A stretch of 50,628 nucleotides of DNA, taken from positions 122,372-172,999 of the forward strand of contig CACRSC010000010.1 of the NCBI GenBank assembly GCA_902651635.1, read 5' to 3'. A program made the position numbers and the translations under genes. Below, one piece after another: positions 1 through 10,840 of this stretch; the first letter of the stretch is position 1, and each line of letters opens with the position of its first letter. This DNA comes from Mastigamoeba balamuthi (Eukaryota; Evosea; Mastigamoebida; Mastigamoebidae). A model generated the notes under the pieces. That model worked only from the letters and a program-made list of their open reading frames with translations, made no database searches and was not told the DNA's origin.

Positions 1-1
1 C

Positions 2-3000
2 TGCCCAGCCGAGCGGGCGGACTCGAGCGTGCTGGCCGGCGCAGTGGCGCGGGCTGTCGCAGCGCTGCCGCGGGCCGAGCAGGCGATGCTGAGGGACGTC
101 GTGGAGCTGATGGGCGCCGTCAGCGCGCAGGGCTCCGCGAACCGCGAGCGGCCGTCGGTCCTCGTCGACCGCTGCGCCACGGCGCTCGCGGGCCCCGGCG
201 CCTCAGCCGCCGAGCTCGACGCCTGCAGGCGCGCGCTCTCGTGCCTGCTGCTGCAGGCCGCGCGCTCGCCGCGGGTCCTCTCGCCCCCGGCCGCGTGCGC
301 ACCGCAGCCGCCGCCGCCCCGCGTGACGTCGCCGCCCTTTGCGCTCGTGGCGTCGGAGCGCGACGCGGCCCTCGTCGCCGAGCTGCGCAAGAGGGTCGCC
401 AAGCTCGAGGCCGAGAACGCGGAGCTCAGGCGGCAGCTGGCCGCCGCTCGCGGGCCCGCGGACGCGGCGTCTTCGCACGGGCGCTCGCACTCGATGGCCA
501 ACCTGCCGCCCAAGTCGCAGAGCGCGGGGTCGCTGGCCGTCTCGCCGCCGCTGGTGCCCGCGGGCCCCAGGAGCCCGCTGGTGCAGCCGCAGCCCTCGCC
601 CATGGTCCTCTCGGGCCCCGCGGTCAGCACGATCGTCCTGCGGCCGCCCAGCGTCGGAATCGAGGAGATGGCGTGCGTGTCTGCCGCGTGTCGGGAAGCG
701 CGTCTCGCCTCGCGTTTGGGGACACGCGTCTCACGACGTGCACGCGCGCCCACCACAGGGCGGCGGAGACGGCGTCGTCGGAGCCTGCCGTGGACCTCTC
801 TGTCGGCCCCGTGTCGCTGCACGTCAGAGGTACAGCCCCGTTATGATGCCGAAGCCAGTTTCGATTCTTGACGGTTTTTTTACGACGGGCGCCCTCGTGC
901 TCGTCAGTCGTCGCGGCAAACAACGTCAAGTGCGCGGACTTCAACGGGTTCTCGGACCCGTATGTCATCCTGCGCATTGGAAAGACGCAGCACAGAACCA
1001 AGACTATTCAGAAGGTACTTGCCCCCTTCCCCTGGACCGCCCTGTATTGTACTCATTCCCGTTGGCTAGACGCTGAACCCCCGGTGGGACGAGACCTTCC
1101 TCTTGTACGCCACTCAATTGCCCCCCTATTCCCTTCTCCCATCCCTCTCAACGTATCGCGCCGCTCACGTGGGTGCAGCAAGGACGTGGACATGCAAGGA
1201 ACTCTGGTTGCAGAGGCGTGGGACTGGGTATGCAGTCGCACGGTCCTCCCCTCGCCTGATGACGCTTTCGCAGGACGCTATAGGGAAAGACGACTTCCTC
1301 GGAGTCATCGATATACCGCTCTGCACACTGGGGTACGTTGTTCCCTGCAGCGTTGCTCCTGTATCGCAGCTGAGCGGCCGGCTGCAGCGACGGTAAGCCG
1401 CGTGAGTGCAGGTTCGTTCTGCAGCCCAAGTCGGGGGAAAGTGTGAGCGGAGACCTGCATCTGGTCCTGCAGTGCACGCCGCCCGATGCCAAACCCGTGC
1501 TGGCTGCAGGGCAGGTGCCCAACCTCCGGCCCCTGGTCCATATCGGCAACGGCCAACTCATAGTCAGAGGTCTGCGCTCAGTTGCCCTCGCCAGCGAGCG
1601 CGCACTCACGACGTCCTCGCCCTGTGTCGCCCTGCAGTCATCGAGGCCAAGGGCCTCAAGGCCTGCGACAGCGGGGGCACCAGCGACCCCTACGCTGTGC
1701 TCGACGTGGACAAGCAGACCGCGAGGACCGGCGTCGTCGAGAAGACCCTCGCGCCGCACTGGGACAACACCTTTTTCTTGTGCGCCCCGCCGTGCACGCG
1801 TTTCCTCCGCATCTCACCGCGTCTCTCCGGGCGAGCGCAGCGAGGCCAACGAGGGCTCGAGGCTCGACATCACAGTGTTCGACTGGGTAGGCGACCCCCT
1901 GCGCCCTCTGTTGCTGACAGGAATGCCCGACGCGCTTCGTCCCTGCGCAGAACAAGGTGACCGCGCATGAGGCCATCGGGACCGCGAGGGTACCCGTGCG
2001 CAGCCTGCTGCTGCAGAAGCCCGAGGACGTCAAGGACGAGTGGATCGACCTGACGCCCGCCAAGCAGGGCGAGACCCGGGCCGTGGGTAGCGTGCACGTG
2101 GCGCTGCAGTACGTCACGCCCGTCGACATCCCGCTGCATCAGATCGCCAACTCGGACTTCTTCAAGACGGGCGAGGACACGTGGTCCTCGGAGCCCCTGC
2201 CGCACGAGCTGTGGACTGAGGTACCTCCCGCTCCACTTAACCTTCAAAGTCATAATTATGGCTGCCGTACTGATGAACACTCGGCGATCGGGGGGAGTGC
2301 AGACGCCGCAGTACGGGACACTGCTGGTGGACAAGAAGTGCCTGGGGGAGGGGTTCCACATCGAGTCGGACTGCTCGTGCGTAACGACGCTGTACAGGGA
2401 CGCCGAGAACGTGCAGACGTTCGACAGGTCGCTCACGATACCCTTCTACGAGCAGTTCCTCTCGCACCAAGGTCCCTCCGCCCTCTCTCCTCTCCGGGTC
2501 ACTCCTCGCTCACTCCGTAGTGGTGGCTCGCGGGGGGCAGACCACGCGGTGTACTACGGGACCGACCCGACCGCGGGGCCCGTCGTTGTGTGTGTGGGAG
2601 ACCCCGACGCCAAGGGGCTGCGCAGGGTGATGGTGCTGACCAAGAAGGAGTCCAAGCGGTTCGTCGTACCGCAGAGCAAGTCGTACCTGCGCGCTGTGCG
2701 GGCCGCGTACCCCATCCTGATGAATGTCGACCTCTCGCACACGTCGTCCAACGCCATCCGCGAGGCCCTGCTGCGGTTCGAGAAGGGCACCATCTTCACG
2801 AGGCACAAGTTCGGCGTCCTGCTCGCGCTGCCCGGCCAGAAGGACGAGCTCGAGATGTTCAACAACCGTGCGGGCTGGCCCTCCGCTCCCCGCCCCCTCC
2901 ATCGTGTCTCACACACCTCGTGCAGCTGGCACGACGCCCGCGTTTGACGAGTTTCTTGGATTCCTCGGAGACAAGATTGAATTGCAGGGCTGGAAAGACT

Positions 3001-3583
3001 TCCGCGGAGGCCTCGACGCCAAGAGTACGCCAGCAGGGGGGATTGCAGGGGGTCGCTGTGGTCCCACAAGGTCTCACGCCTGTGGCGGGGGGCAGGCGGG
3101 AACACGGGGACGCACTCTGTGTACGCGCGGATCGCGGACATCGAGGTGATGTTCCACGTGGCGGCGTTCATACCGCACAAGGAGGGCGACAGGCAGCAGG
3201 TCGACAGGAAGCGCCACATAGGCAACGACATCTGCGTCGTCATCTTCAAGGAGCGCGGGGCGCCGGGCGACGTCGTGAACCTCGGGTCGTTCCTGACGCA
3301 CTTCAACCACGTCTTCGTCGTCGTCAGCCCCGAGGACGTCGGCGGCGAGACGGCGTACCGCGTCAACGTCGCCGTCAAGCCCGCGGTGGGCACGGCGCCG
3401 CCGTACCTGCCGGACCCGCCGCTGCTGAGGAAGACGCCCGAGCTGAGGGAGTGGTTCCTGCAGAAGCTCGTCTCGATGGAGAGGGCGGCGATGCAGTCTC
3501 CGCACTTCCAGAGCGGGCAGGTGACCACGCGCAAGGCCAACCTCGAGGACATCATCAAGCTCTGCGAGCAGCAGCACGACTGA
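2..3583 (+). CDS. RhoGAP(partial)-C2-C2-RapGAP signalling protein, 5' end missing
   Basis: The gene runs in from the left edge. My exons are 2-672, 759-829, 908-1014, 1070-1104, 1179-1227, 1274-1332, 1412-1569, 1638-1779, 1841-1886, 1951-2220, 2303-2471, 2541-2867, 2926-3024 and 3096-3583. They total 2691 nt (896 codons plus stop) with matching phases and GT...AG ends throughout. Residues 1-75 resemble the C-terminal half of a RhoGAP domain (LPRAEQAMLRDVVELM, then a conserved-looking NRERPSVL stretch). A short coiled coil (about 120-145) and a Ser/Pro linker follow. Next come two C2 domains, with GFSDPYV and GGTSDPYA calcium-loop motifs and WDW. A C-terminal RapGAP domain has KFGVLLAL, FDEFLGFLGDKIELQGW, TGTHSVY and KRHIGNDI; the last carries the Asn-thumb residue. 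By family knowledge it should stimulate GTP hydrolysis on Rap, with C2 domains for membrane recruitment. The RapGAP and C2 calls are firm, the RhoGAP call is tentative. Confidence 0.88.
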
Positions 3584-4207
3584 GGCGGCGGCTGAGCCGG
3601 CAGGCCCTTGGCGTGCGGGACAGGCGTACCAGCGGGCACACCCGGCTGTTTTTGTGGATAACAGAGAGCACGAGCACCACTCCTTTCTCGAATTGCCTTC
3701 CCCTCGACATGACCACCGATGCTCGTGATGTAGGCAACTCCAAATCACTCCACCAGAAAGGCGACACTATATACCCCTCGCGCAGAGACACTCAAGGCCC
3801 GGGGTTGCGGGATACGTGAACTGCTGGATTGGCTGGAGACCATCGCCAGTCACGGAATTACGTGTTACTCCCATTGGACTCTGACAGCAGAACACATACA
3901 TCATCGCCGCGAGGCGCTATGATTCTGCCGAACGTGAGCACAGTCAGTAAGCACATCTTGATAAAAATGGTTTCGTGACGGCCCCAGATACGAAAATCGG
4001 AATGTGAGTACCCACGAGCCCAGACCTGTGTGCTCCCAATGCGCAGCACAGCAGCTTTTCTGCTTCTTCTGTAACCACAGTTTTTGGAGAAGATTATCTT
4101 CGGAGATCTCGAAGGTCTGTATCCTCCTTTTTTAGCATCACAGAAAGCCCTGAGTCACCATAGCGCGGACAACTGCAGTACCACGCCACCAACGCAGCGC
4201 AGCGACC
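3584..4207. other. Spacer, no gene seen
   Basis: This 620-bp stretch separates the RapGAP gene from the receptor gene. It is less GC-rich than the flanking exons and no frame carries a recognisable domain. At 4090-4107 there is an AT-rich patch with ATTATC and GAGATC that may belong to the promoter of the downstream gene. Confidence 0.5.
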
Positions 4208-6495
4208 ATGCGGGCGCATAGGCTGGCACTCGCTGCCACCCTTCTTGCCATTGCGCGCGCACAGTGCACCGGGACCGGTTCCGAGGTGTACGACCTCGGC
4301 GACGAGATGGTGGCCTGGCTGACCCCCTCTGGCCGTAGTGCGACCGACCCCGCCATCCTCCCCTCACTCGCGGAGAGCTGAACCTGACTCTTCTCCGCCC
4401 CCCAAAAAGACCACAGCGAGCACGCGCAGTTGTTCACGCCTCCGCATGTTCCGTGGCGTTACACGTCGGTAACGTGTTCTCCCTGCTCTCAACTGCCCAG
4501 CGATTCAGCCACACACCCAGGTCTGCGCAGCCTTTTTTTCGTGGTGGGACTCGGCGACAGTCGCGGTAAGCTTATACGAAGAGGACGCACAGTCTGGAGG
4601 GCCTGTTAAATTGCCGAGCTCGACTGTCACTGCTGTGGAGCTCTTTGACTTCTGGGAGCCCTATTCTCAAGTGTGGCACACGTTCAACGTCTCGTTTTGT
4701 GCGTTTCCCCTCCTTGTGCATACAGAGGCAGCAGCGGTCTTAGAGCAACCCAAGCAGTGGTGACGAGTCCGAGGGTGTATATCGCTGTCGAGCTGTTTGG
4801 GACTCTGTGGGACATAGGTGTTGTAGCAAAGGCCAACGCCCCTGTAAGACAAGCGTTCCACCGAAGCTCTTCTCAGGTGTCATTCAACACACACTACCAC
4901 CACCTTGTGTGCCACAGCAATGCCGTTGGCAATCTCTGTCAGACACGTCAGGTTCTCACATGATCCCCCTGTCACAGTACCCATGGACGAGATACGTTGC
5001 TGATGGAATCACTGGCGAGGTCTCGTCGCTGTTCATCCGTGCTGTGGGAGAACGGTCTGGGGCAGGCCCACCTCGTGAATGGAACTGTAGCGCGGGTATG
5101 TATGCCGATGGCACCTCGTGCGACTGTCTGTGCGGGGTCAGGGACCCCGACTGCGAGAGTATTGTCAAGGGTCCCCTGTCTCGCCGATGTCCACAGGGTT
5201 TTGTCTGCTCACCAACCGGTTCGTGCATCGGTATGTATGCTGCTCTGATGGGACTTCTTCTTTAATCACTAACCGATGTAAAAGACCCCAGCTGGACGTC
5301 CTGTGACATTAAGCACTTTGGGGCCTCTGATGGATGCCACTGTGAATGCGGGGGCCTTCTTGACCCTGACTGTATAGTCGACAATCAGGCAGCCAACTGC
5401 GAGGCAATGGCGTTGCCTGTGTGCAACCTAACTACGTCGAGGTGTCAAGGTCACTTATTTCTGTTTTTCCGGTTATAAAAGACCGGCAGATCAGTGGAGG
5501 TGTGACAAGAAGTTCTTTGGCGACAATGTGTGTAATTGCAACTGTGGTGCATCAGACAGTGACTGCTCATGGAACTCAAGTCTGTCACCTGACTGCCCAG
5601 GGTTCTTGTGCTGGTATGGACAGTGCATGGGTTCGTTAACACATTTTGTACACTGCACTTAATTGTTATCAGTACCGAAAAACTGGAGCTGCTCGGCATC
5701 CGAGTACGGAGATGGGTATGATTGCACCTGTGCATGTGGTGCATATGACAAAGGTATCCAATTCCATTTTGTACAAGTACAATTCACATTAATATTGTTG
5801 TCGAGATTGCGATGACAGAAACCTAGAAACAACTGGCTGTTATGATCGCCTGGATGGCTTGCCAACAATATGCAACATGAATGGGAAGTGCGTTACTCTC
5901 GGCTGTGGCAACAATATATCTTACATCTATGAGCGCAATGAGGTCATTTATTTGAGAATGGTCATTTGGCTTACTCACATCCAACAGCAATGTGATGGCG
6001 GTGCTGGATGCGAGGAAAACTGCTCATGTGACAGCAGGCATGTTCCAAAGAACAAGACTGCTTATCCAGACACAAGATCATGTGACCTTGGTAGGCCATT
6101 TCATCATTATTTCTTCTCAAATATACCAGCTTGTGGAAACAAGCAGCTTGACCTTGACAAGGGAGAAGAGTGTGACGGTGTTGCAGGATGCACATCACTG
6201 TGCACTTGTGCAATCGGGTTTGAGCCAACAACTCCAAGGAAGCTGTGCACCAAAATAACTCACAAACGTAAGCAACAAATCGTAGTCACTGTATGCTCAA
6301 AAGATCACAGTGAACAGTCTTGTGTTTGCTCTTCCAGTGGGCCTTGGAGTACCATTGCTGCTTGTACTGACAATTGGAGGAGTATTTCTGGCTTTTCATT
6401 GGTGCTGGTGCTTCTATTATTCAATTCTCACTGATAAAGCAGCCGTCACCGTGGAAGAAGGGACCCAAAACCCCTTAATCTACCAATTGGGCTAA
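4208..6495 (+). CDS. Cys-rich type I membrane protein (receptor-like)
   Basis: The ATG at 4208 begins a classic signal peptide (MRAHRLALAATLLAIARA, cleavage near QC). About ten introns follow. Exons I can read well include about 4521-4698, 4728-4843, 4877 onward, then exons up to the introns at about 5230, 5450, 5633, 5757, 5942, 6090 and 6268. The N-terminal exon joins (4330-4520) are uncertain. The ectodomain has an N-terminal module without recognisable homology (to about 5050), then repeated Cys modules of the type CDCLCGVRDPDC, CHCECGGLLDPDC, CNCNCGASDSDC and CTCACG. Two further modules resemble the Myxococcus-type Cys-rich repeat (GEECDGVAGCTSLCTC, EQCDGGAGCEENCSC). A single membrane helix lies at about 6346-6425 (VGLGVPLLLVLTIGGVFLAF). 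A short tail ends at the stop codon at 6493-6495. Ligand and partner are unknown. Codons shift from GC-rich to AT-rich along the gene. Confidence 0.75.
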
Positions 6496-6815
6496 ATGGT
6501 AATACTGAAGACACAATGCAGATCGCAGAACTGTCATTAAGTCCAGAAGAGTACACGCCACAACTGGTTTGTGTGAACTCTTTTCAGAACAGTGCCTCCA
6601 TCAAGGAGCCCTTGAACTACTCATACAAAATTGAGACCTTAACAGACACTTTCGGCAATGTAATTCGTAAAACGATCATCGAGTACAATTCCTCTGGTGA
6701 TGCAATATCTGTCCGTGATGTCACATCCAGCATCTCGTCTCCATGTATAATTGGTCCACCTTCGATGGAAACAAGAAGTGAGCAATCAGATCCACTAAAG
6801 CTTGAGGGCCAATAA
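6435..6815 (+). pseudogene. Possible out-of-frame continuation of the receptor tail
   Basis: After the membrane helix, a second frame is open from 6438 to the TAA at 6813-6815. It reads through PLNLPIGLNGNTEDTMQIAE into about 100 further residues with normal composition (SLSPEEYTPQL, TDTFGNVIRKTIIEY). It overlaps the last exon of the receptor in the other frame around the run cccaaaacccctt at about 6463-6475. A one-base change there would join it to the receptor as a longer cytoplasmic tail. Alternatives are a separate small gene starting at the ATG at 6516, an unseen splice, or chance. Confidence 0.35.
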
Positions 6816-9029
6816 CACCCGATTTCAAAGGTAGCAATCGCACACAAATCGCCAATCCATTAAAAATAGAAAATGATGAGAAATACAGGAAAAGAAGAGC
6901 ACGAAAGCAGACCTCAGGTGTGTGCCCAGGCTGATACTGCTTCTTATCACAATTTGCAGTAGCTACAGTGTTAGTTACAGTGGTGTACTTTTCAGAAGAA
7001 AAGGGAAGAAAAGGGGAAATGGAGCAGAAAATGAGAAGAAAAAAGAGGAAACCTGTTTAATGCCCCCTAAAAGCCACACTGCTTCCTCCCCTTCCCTCTG
7101 CGGTCTGTAGGAGACAGAGCACAGATTGCACTCTGCTTCACATGTTCTTCATGACTCCTGGATATACAGGGAGTGATGTATACTGAACATGCATTAAAAG
7201 GGAGGAAGGAAGAAGTCACATCTGAATGAAGTTCTGTGAAAGAAGAAAACTGTGTGTTAGGGGAAAGGAGGCAGCACACCTTCAGTCTCGACCTGATATG
7301 AAATGAAAAGGGGAAGGAAGGGGAAGGAAAGGAAGGAGAAGGGAAGGAAGGGGAAGAAAGGGAGCAGGGACAGGAGTGGTGAAGGAACAGATTGAAATAT
7401 CACTGAGCAGGAAGGGAAGAAGAAAAGGAACATATGTGCTGTTATGCAGAAAGGGCATAAGGAACATCTTCCACTGGAAAGCCAAAAACAAGATCACCTG
7501 CCTTCCCTGGCCAGTACCTTAATGAATCGAAAATGCCTGGGCATCCTGAAGGCTAAGATGAATGAGGCCTCAGTTCCTCACAAAATCATGTCATGCTTTT
7601 TGATGGACTATTTCTAATACAGACTTGAACAAAGGAGTCTGAAACTTGGCATTGTCAGCATGCAATCGCCTACAAATAGTATAGAGTGATGCCTGAAGAT
7701 GAAGGGACTTGCAGGACTGAGGCCAAGAGTGGGGGCTGGGATTTTGCCCTGGTCAGAATTTGTTTGTCCTCCTTCTCTTGGCTCCAGGCAGCCGGGCTAG
7801 GACACCAAGCTCGGTCCGAACATTGTCTGATTTGCAATAGGACATTTATTCCAATTCTTCTATTCCATTCCCTTCCAAATCACTCCTATGTTGTACTACA
7901 ACGAGAAATCTGAATCTCTAAAGCAACAGACTACTTTCATCACTAAGCGCACCCCCATCAGGGGTGTCATTGAATTGAACACTCCTGAAATCTAATGATG
8001 GAGAAAACACATAGTGTACCACTCCGTTGCAACAACATAGAAAAAAGTGTGCTTTTTCTGTTATCTTCCTGATGAGGATGAAGTAATTGTTTCTTCTCCA
8101 CAGCATTCTGATACTTCACAGCAAATTGGCTCTTTTCCTTCTTCTTGAGCTGTGATTGGCACATGCAGAGAAACCACTTCAATCACTACCTGTAATACTG
8201 ATAGTGCTGTTTCTGTACCTCACCAAAAAGAGCACACAAATCTTGTATTTAATCAAAAAGAAGTCATTGCCACAGTCGTGCAGAGCCTGAAGCACCTCAT
8301 AAAGGTGAAGTGATCACAAGGATGTCAGCACCTCAGTATTCGTTCTAGTGGAGCCAGTGACCAAGAACTATCATCAGAGATTAGCTGAGAATGCCACCAC
8401 AGAGGCTGTCCTTTGCACCACATAACATTACTGGAGCTCTTCCTAACCCTGTTCAATTACCAGTTGATGGCTGCCATACAGAAGGTGAGGTGCTCATTCA
8501 CAGTCCCAACCAAGTTCAAGTCATGGACTCTCAGGATCCTACAGCTGCCTGGTAGCTAAGGCTTTTCATTATGCCCTGCATGGCAGTGTATGATAACTGA
8601 TACATGGAATGGCCATCATGAAATACGTACTGCATGCAGCTTCACACTCCCTTCTTCCAAGACCCACATTGGGAAAAAGGAAGATGAATACCACTCTGCT
8701 CCAGCAAAAATGATCCAGGGTTTTTGATAAGATCATTCAGGAATCAGATTTAATACACTTAGAATACATCATTACATGTTAGAAAACTGGGAATCAGAAT
8801 TTCTCACCCAACTATGCAGTGACCCAGCTCTTAGTACCAAGAGAGATTAAGGCAAAGAAACGGGAAGAAACAGCCAAGAAACGGAGGGAATGCACTTATG
8901 GTACTGGTAGAAAACAGCTGCAGTGTCTGGGGACCACTGGCAGCTCACTCACTCTTCTGTCAGCTGAACTGCAACAGAGAGTGAGGGGGGTTTATCTGCT
9001 AAATTTAGTTTTGCAAAGGGATCACCTCG
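6816..9029. other. AT-rich spacer with purine-rich low-complexity DNA
   Basis: About 2.2 kb with markedly lower GC than the flanking genes. It includes a purine-rich tract at 7290-7400 (repeats of gaagg/ggaag). No frame shows a domain. A 54-codon frame at 8391-8555 (MPPQRLSFAPHN...) has plausible composition but no start context or homology that I recognise. It may be decayed mobile DNA. Confidence 0.5.
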
Positions 9030-9131
9030 GCCCTGGCCCATCTGGGGGGTTCTTTTAACTCTATAGACCTGTAGAGTACACGTCCTCTACCAGTCTATAG
9101 AGTTAAAAGTACCCCCCAGGGGGGTCAGGGC
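9030..9131. repeat. Long imperfect inverted repeat (hairpin)
   Basis: Left arm 9030-9068 and right arm 9093-9131 are reverse complements over 39 bp with about four mismatches. The inner 16 bp (TTTTAACTCTATAGAC / GTCTATAGAGTTAAAA) is perfect. The 24-bp spacer carries a further TAGAG/CTCTA pairing. Weaker complementarity extends outward to about 9015 and 9147. The structure could be a foldback transposon remnant or a transcript hairpin, and it lies about 100 bp beyond the stop codon of the gene at 9237. Confidence 0.85.
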
Positions 9132-9236
9132 TTAGTTCATCCCTTTTTGGCTGGATCTTTTTTGCTGAATAGAGTAGTAGGTTCTACACAATTGAAAAAC
9201 AAAGGTCTTATTGTGCTGTGATACCTCCATTGGTTT

Positions 9237-10512
9237 CTACCTTGCCAGCCAGGAGGGAGGCAATTCCTTACTTGTTACTTCGAGAGACCTGATGGCCCTT
9301 ATGTGACTATCATGGCGATTCTTCATATGGGCAGCCTGCTGGTTGAACTGTGTGTTCACGTTGAGCATTTTCTCGTGGAACTCTGCCTGCAACCGCTGCT
9401 CCTCCTGCTCCTTCCAGCTCTGAAGCTGTGCCATCCCCAGCTCGAATTTCGTGGTGACCCGAGATTCGAGCTTGCCCCTGAGCCACTGTGCAACCCTCGA
9501 GTAGTTCGTGGCAATGAACTCCGTGTCAGGAAAGTCCGACATGTCTACGTCGCCCAGATCAACAGAGTCTGAGGGCTCTCCCACTCTGACCACGTCAGAT
9601 GCACTTTGAGGGGTCACTGCCTCAGTAGGGGGTTCTTCTGGTACAGCAGCTTCGGGGCTTGCTGCTGCTTTTACAGGAGCCGTCGCAGAGGCAGCTCCTA
9701 CTGATGCCGCAGCTGTTGGTGGTGCATCTGCGATGACTGACAACGCACCTGGTGCTGCAGGGGCTGGGCTCACAGAAGGCTTTTTGGCTGCGGGGGCGGC
9801 GATCTCGATGGTGTCTGGTGCCGTCCTCTTGGGGGCACGGGCAGCGGGCGGCAGCCAGTCCGACTCGTCCGAGTCCGAGTCGTCCTCGGACTCCTTCTCC
9901 GTGTCGCCGCCGGACTGTGCCATGCTGGCCCTGGCCGCGTGGCTGTGGACGCTCCACCGCACGACTAGGGTGAGCTTGGCGAGGTCCGCACGCCCGATCC
10001 CGGTCCTCTGCCTGACCTCCTCCTCGTCCTCCGGCACGCAGCTCATGGCCCTTTGCTGCACGCGAGTGAAGGAATTGAGGGGGCCGCCAATCACCCCGCT
10101 TCTGCCCACCCACCGCCCGAATAATCGCTGGCTTGAACGACTTCTTTCTTGAACAAACACATTTGTTGAATTCAATTGGATTGTACAACGGGGGGGGGGC
10201 TGCGAGGCGAGTGCGCACCATCCACGGCGAGCCGGCGACGACCGCCTCCACCTCGGGGCCCGTCGGGAGGCCCGTGCGGGCCAGCTGCGCTCGGAGGTCC
10301 TCGTGGTCGGCCAGGGCGCTGAGGATGACCCTGGCCGTGGCGCCCGCCTTGGTGCGGACGCGCAGCGTGTCGACCAGCCAGCGCTGCTGCTCCGCCCACG
10401 GCCTGATCTCGGCGCACAGCGCCTTGGTGAACCTCCCGCTGCTCCAGTGGTCCTTGCTGGCCTTGCTGGCCCTGTTGGACTTCCAGTGCGCCACCGAGGG
10501 CTGCGAGGCCAT
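9237..10512 (-). CDS. Uncharacterised acidic / coiled-coil protein
   Basis: Two exons on the minus strand, 10512-10219 and 10055-9237, joined in phase 0 across a 163-bp intron (donor GTGCGC, acceptor GTGCAG), give 370 residues. Residues 1-98 form a helical basic region (FTKALCAEIRPWAEQQRWLV). Then come a Glu-rich patch, a Ser/Asp-rich acidic segment (EDDSDSDESDW), a basic nuclear-localisation-like KRTAP...KK stretch and an Ala/Pro linker. A C-terminal coiled coil of about 70 residues contains WKEQEEQRLQAEFHEKM. I do not recognise the family; composition suggests a nuclear protein. A GATATC pair at 10612-10628 lies about 100 bp upstream of the start. Confidence 0.72.
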
Positions 10513-10611
10513 CGTCGTTCCTCTGTCGTCAAAAAGATTGTTTGAACTCAGAGTTCCGACAAAAATCCGCCGGGTAGAGAACAAAAGTCAATACCAAGAA
10601 CTGTGTGTGAT

Positions 10612-10628
10612 GATATCAGAGATATCAC
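10612..10628. promoter_or_regulatory. GATATC pair upstream of the 10512 gene
   Basis: Two GATATC hexamers five bases apart (gatatcagagatatc) stand about 100-115 bp before the start codon at 10512. The same type of motif recurs before other genes here, so a promoter role is inferred. Confidence 0.35.
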
Positions 10629-10840
10629 ACTATTGGTGTGGCACCGCATGTAGCTATGACTCCATCAAGCAGTGCCCTCAATAATGGCCTCCCCTCCCCC
10701 AAGGCCAATAGTTCAGAGTAATCTCCACCCACAGGACGGTCGCCACAAGGGAACACAAAATCTGCAACAGATTTTCTCACTGAACCGCTCCCGGGGGTCA
10801 CCAGCACCTGCCAGGCACCCGCGCTCCTCAGCTCAGCGCA

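Noticed and set aside
8391-8555. 54-codon frame MPPQRLSFAPHN...
   Set aside because: Plausible composition but no homology, splice context or neighbouring exon; kept only as a note in the AT-rich spacer.
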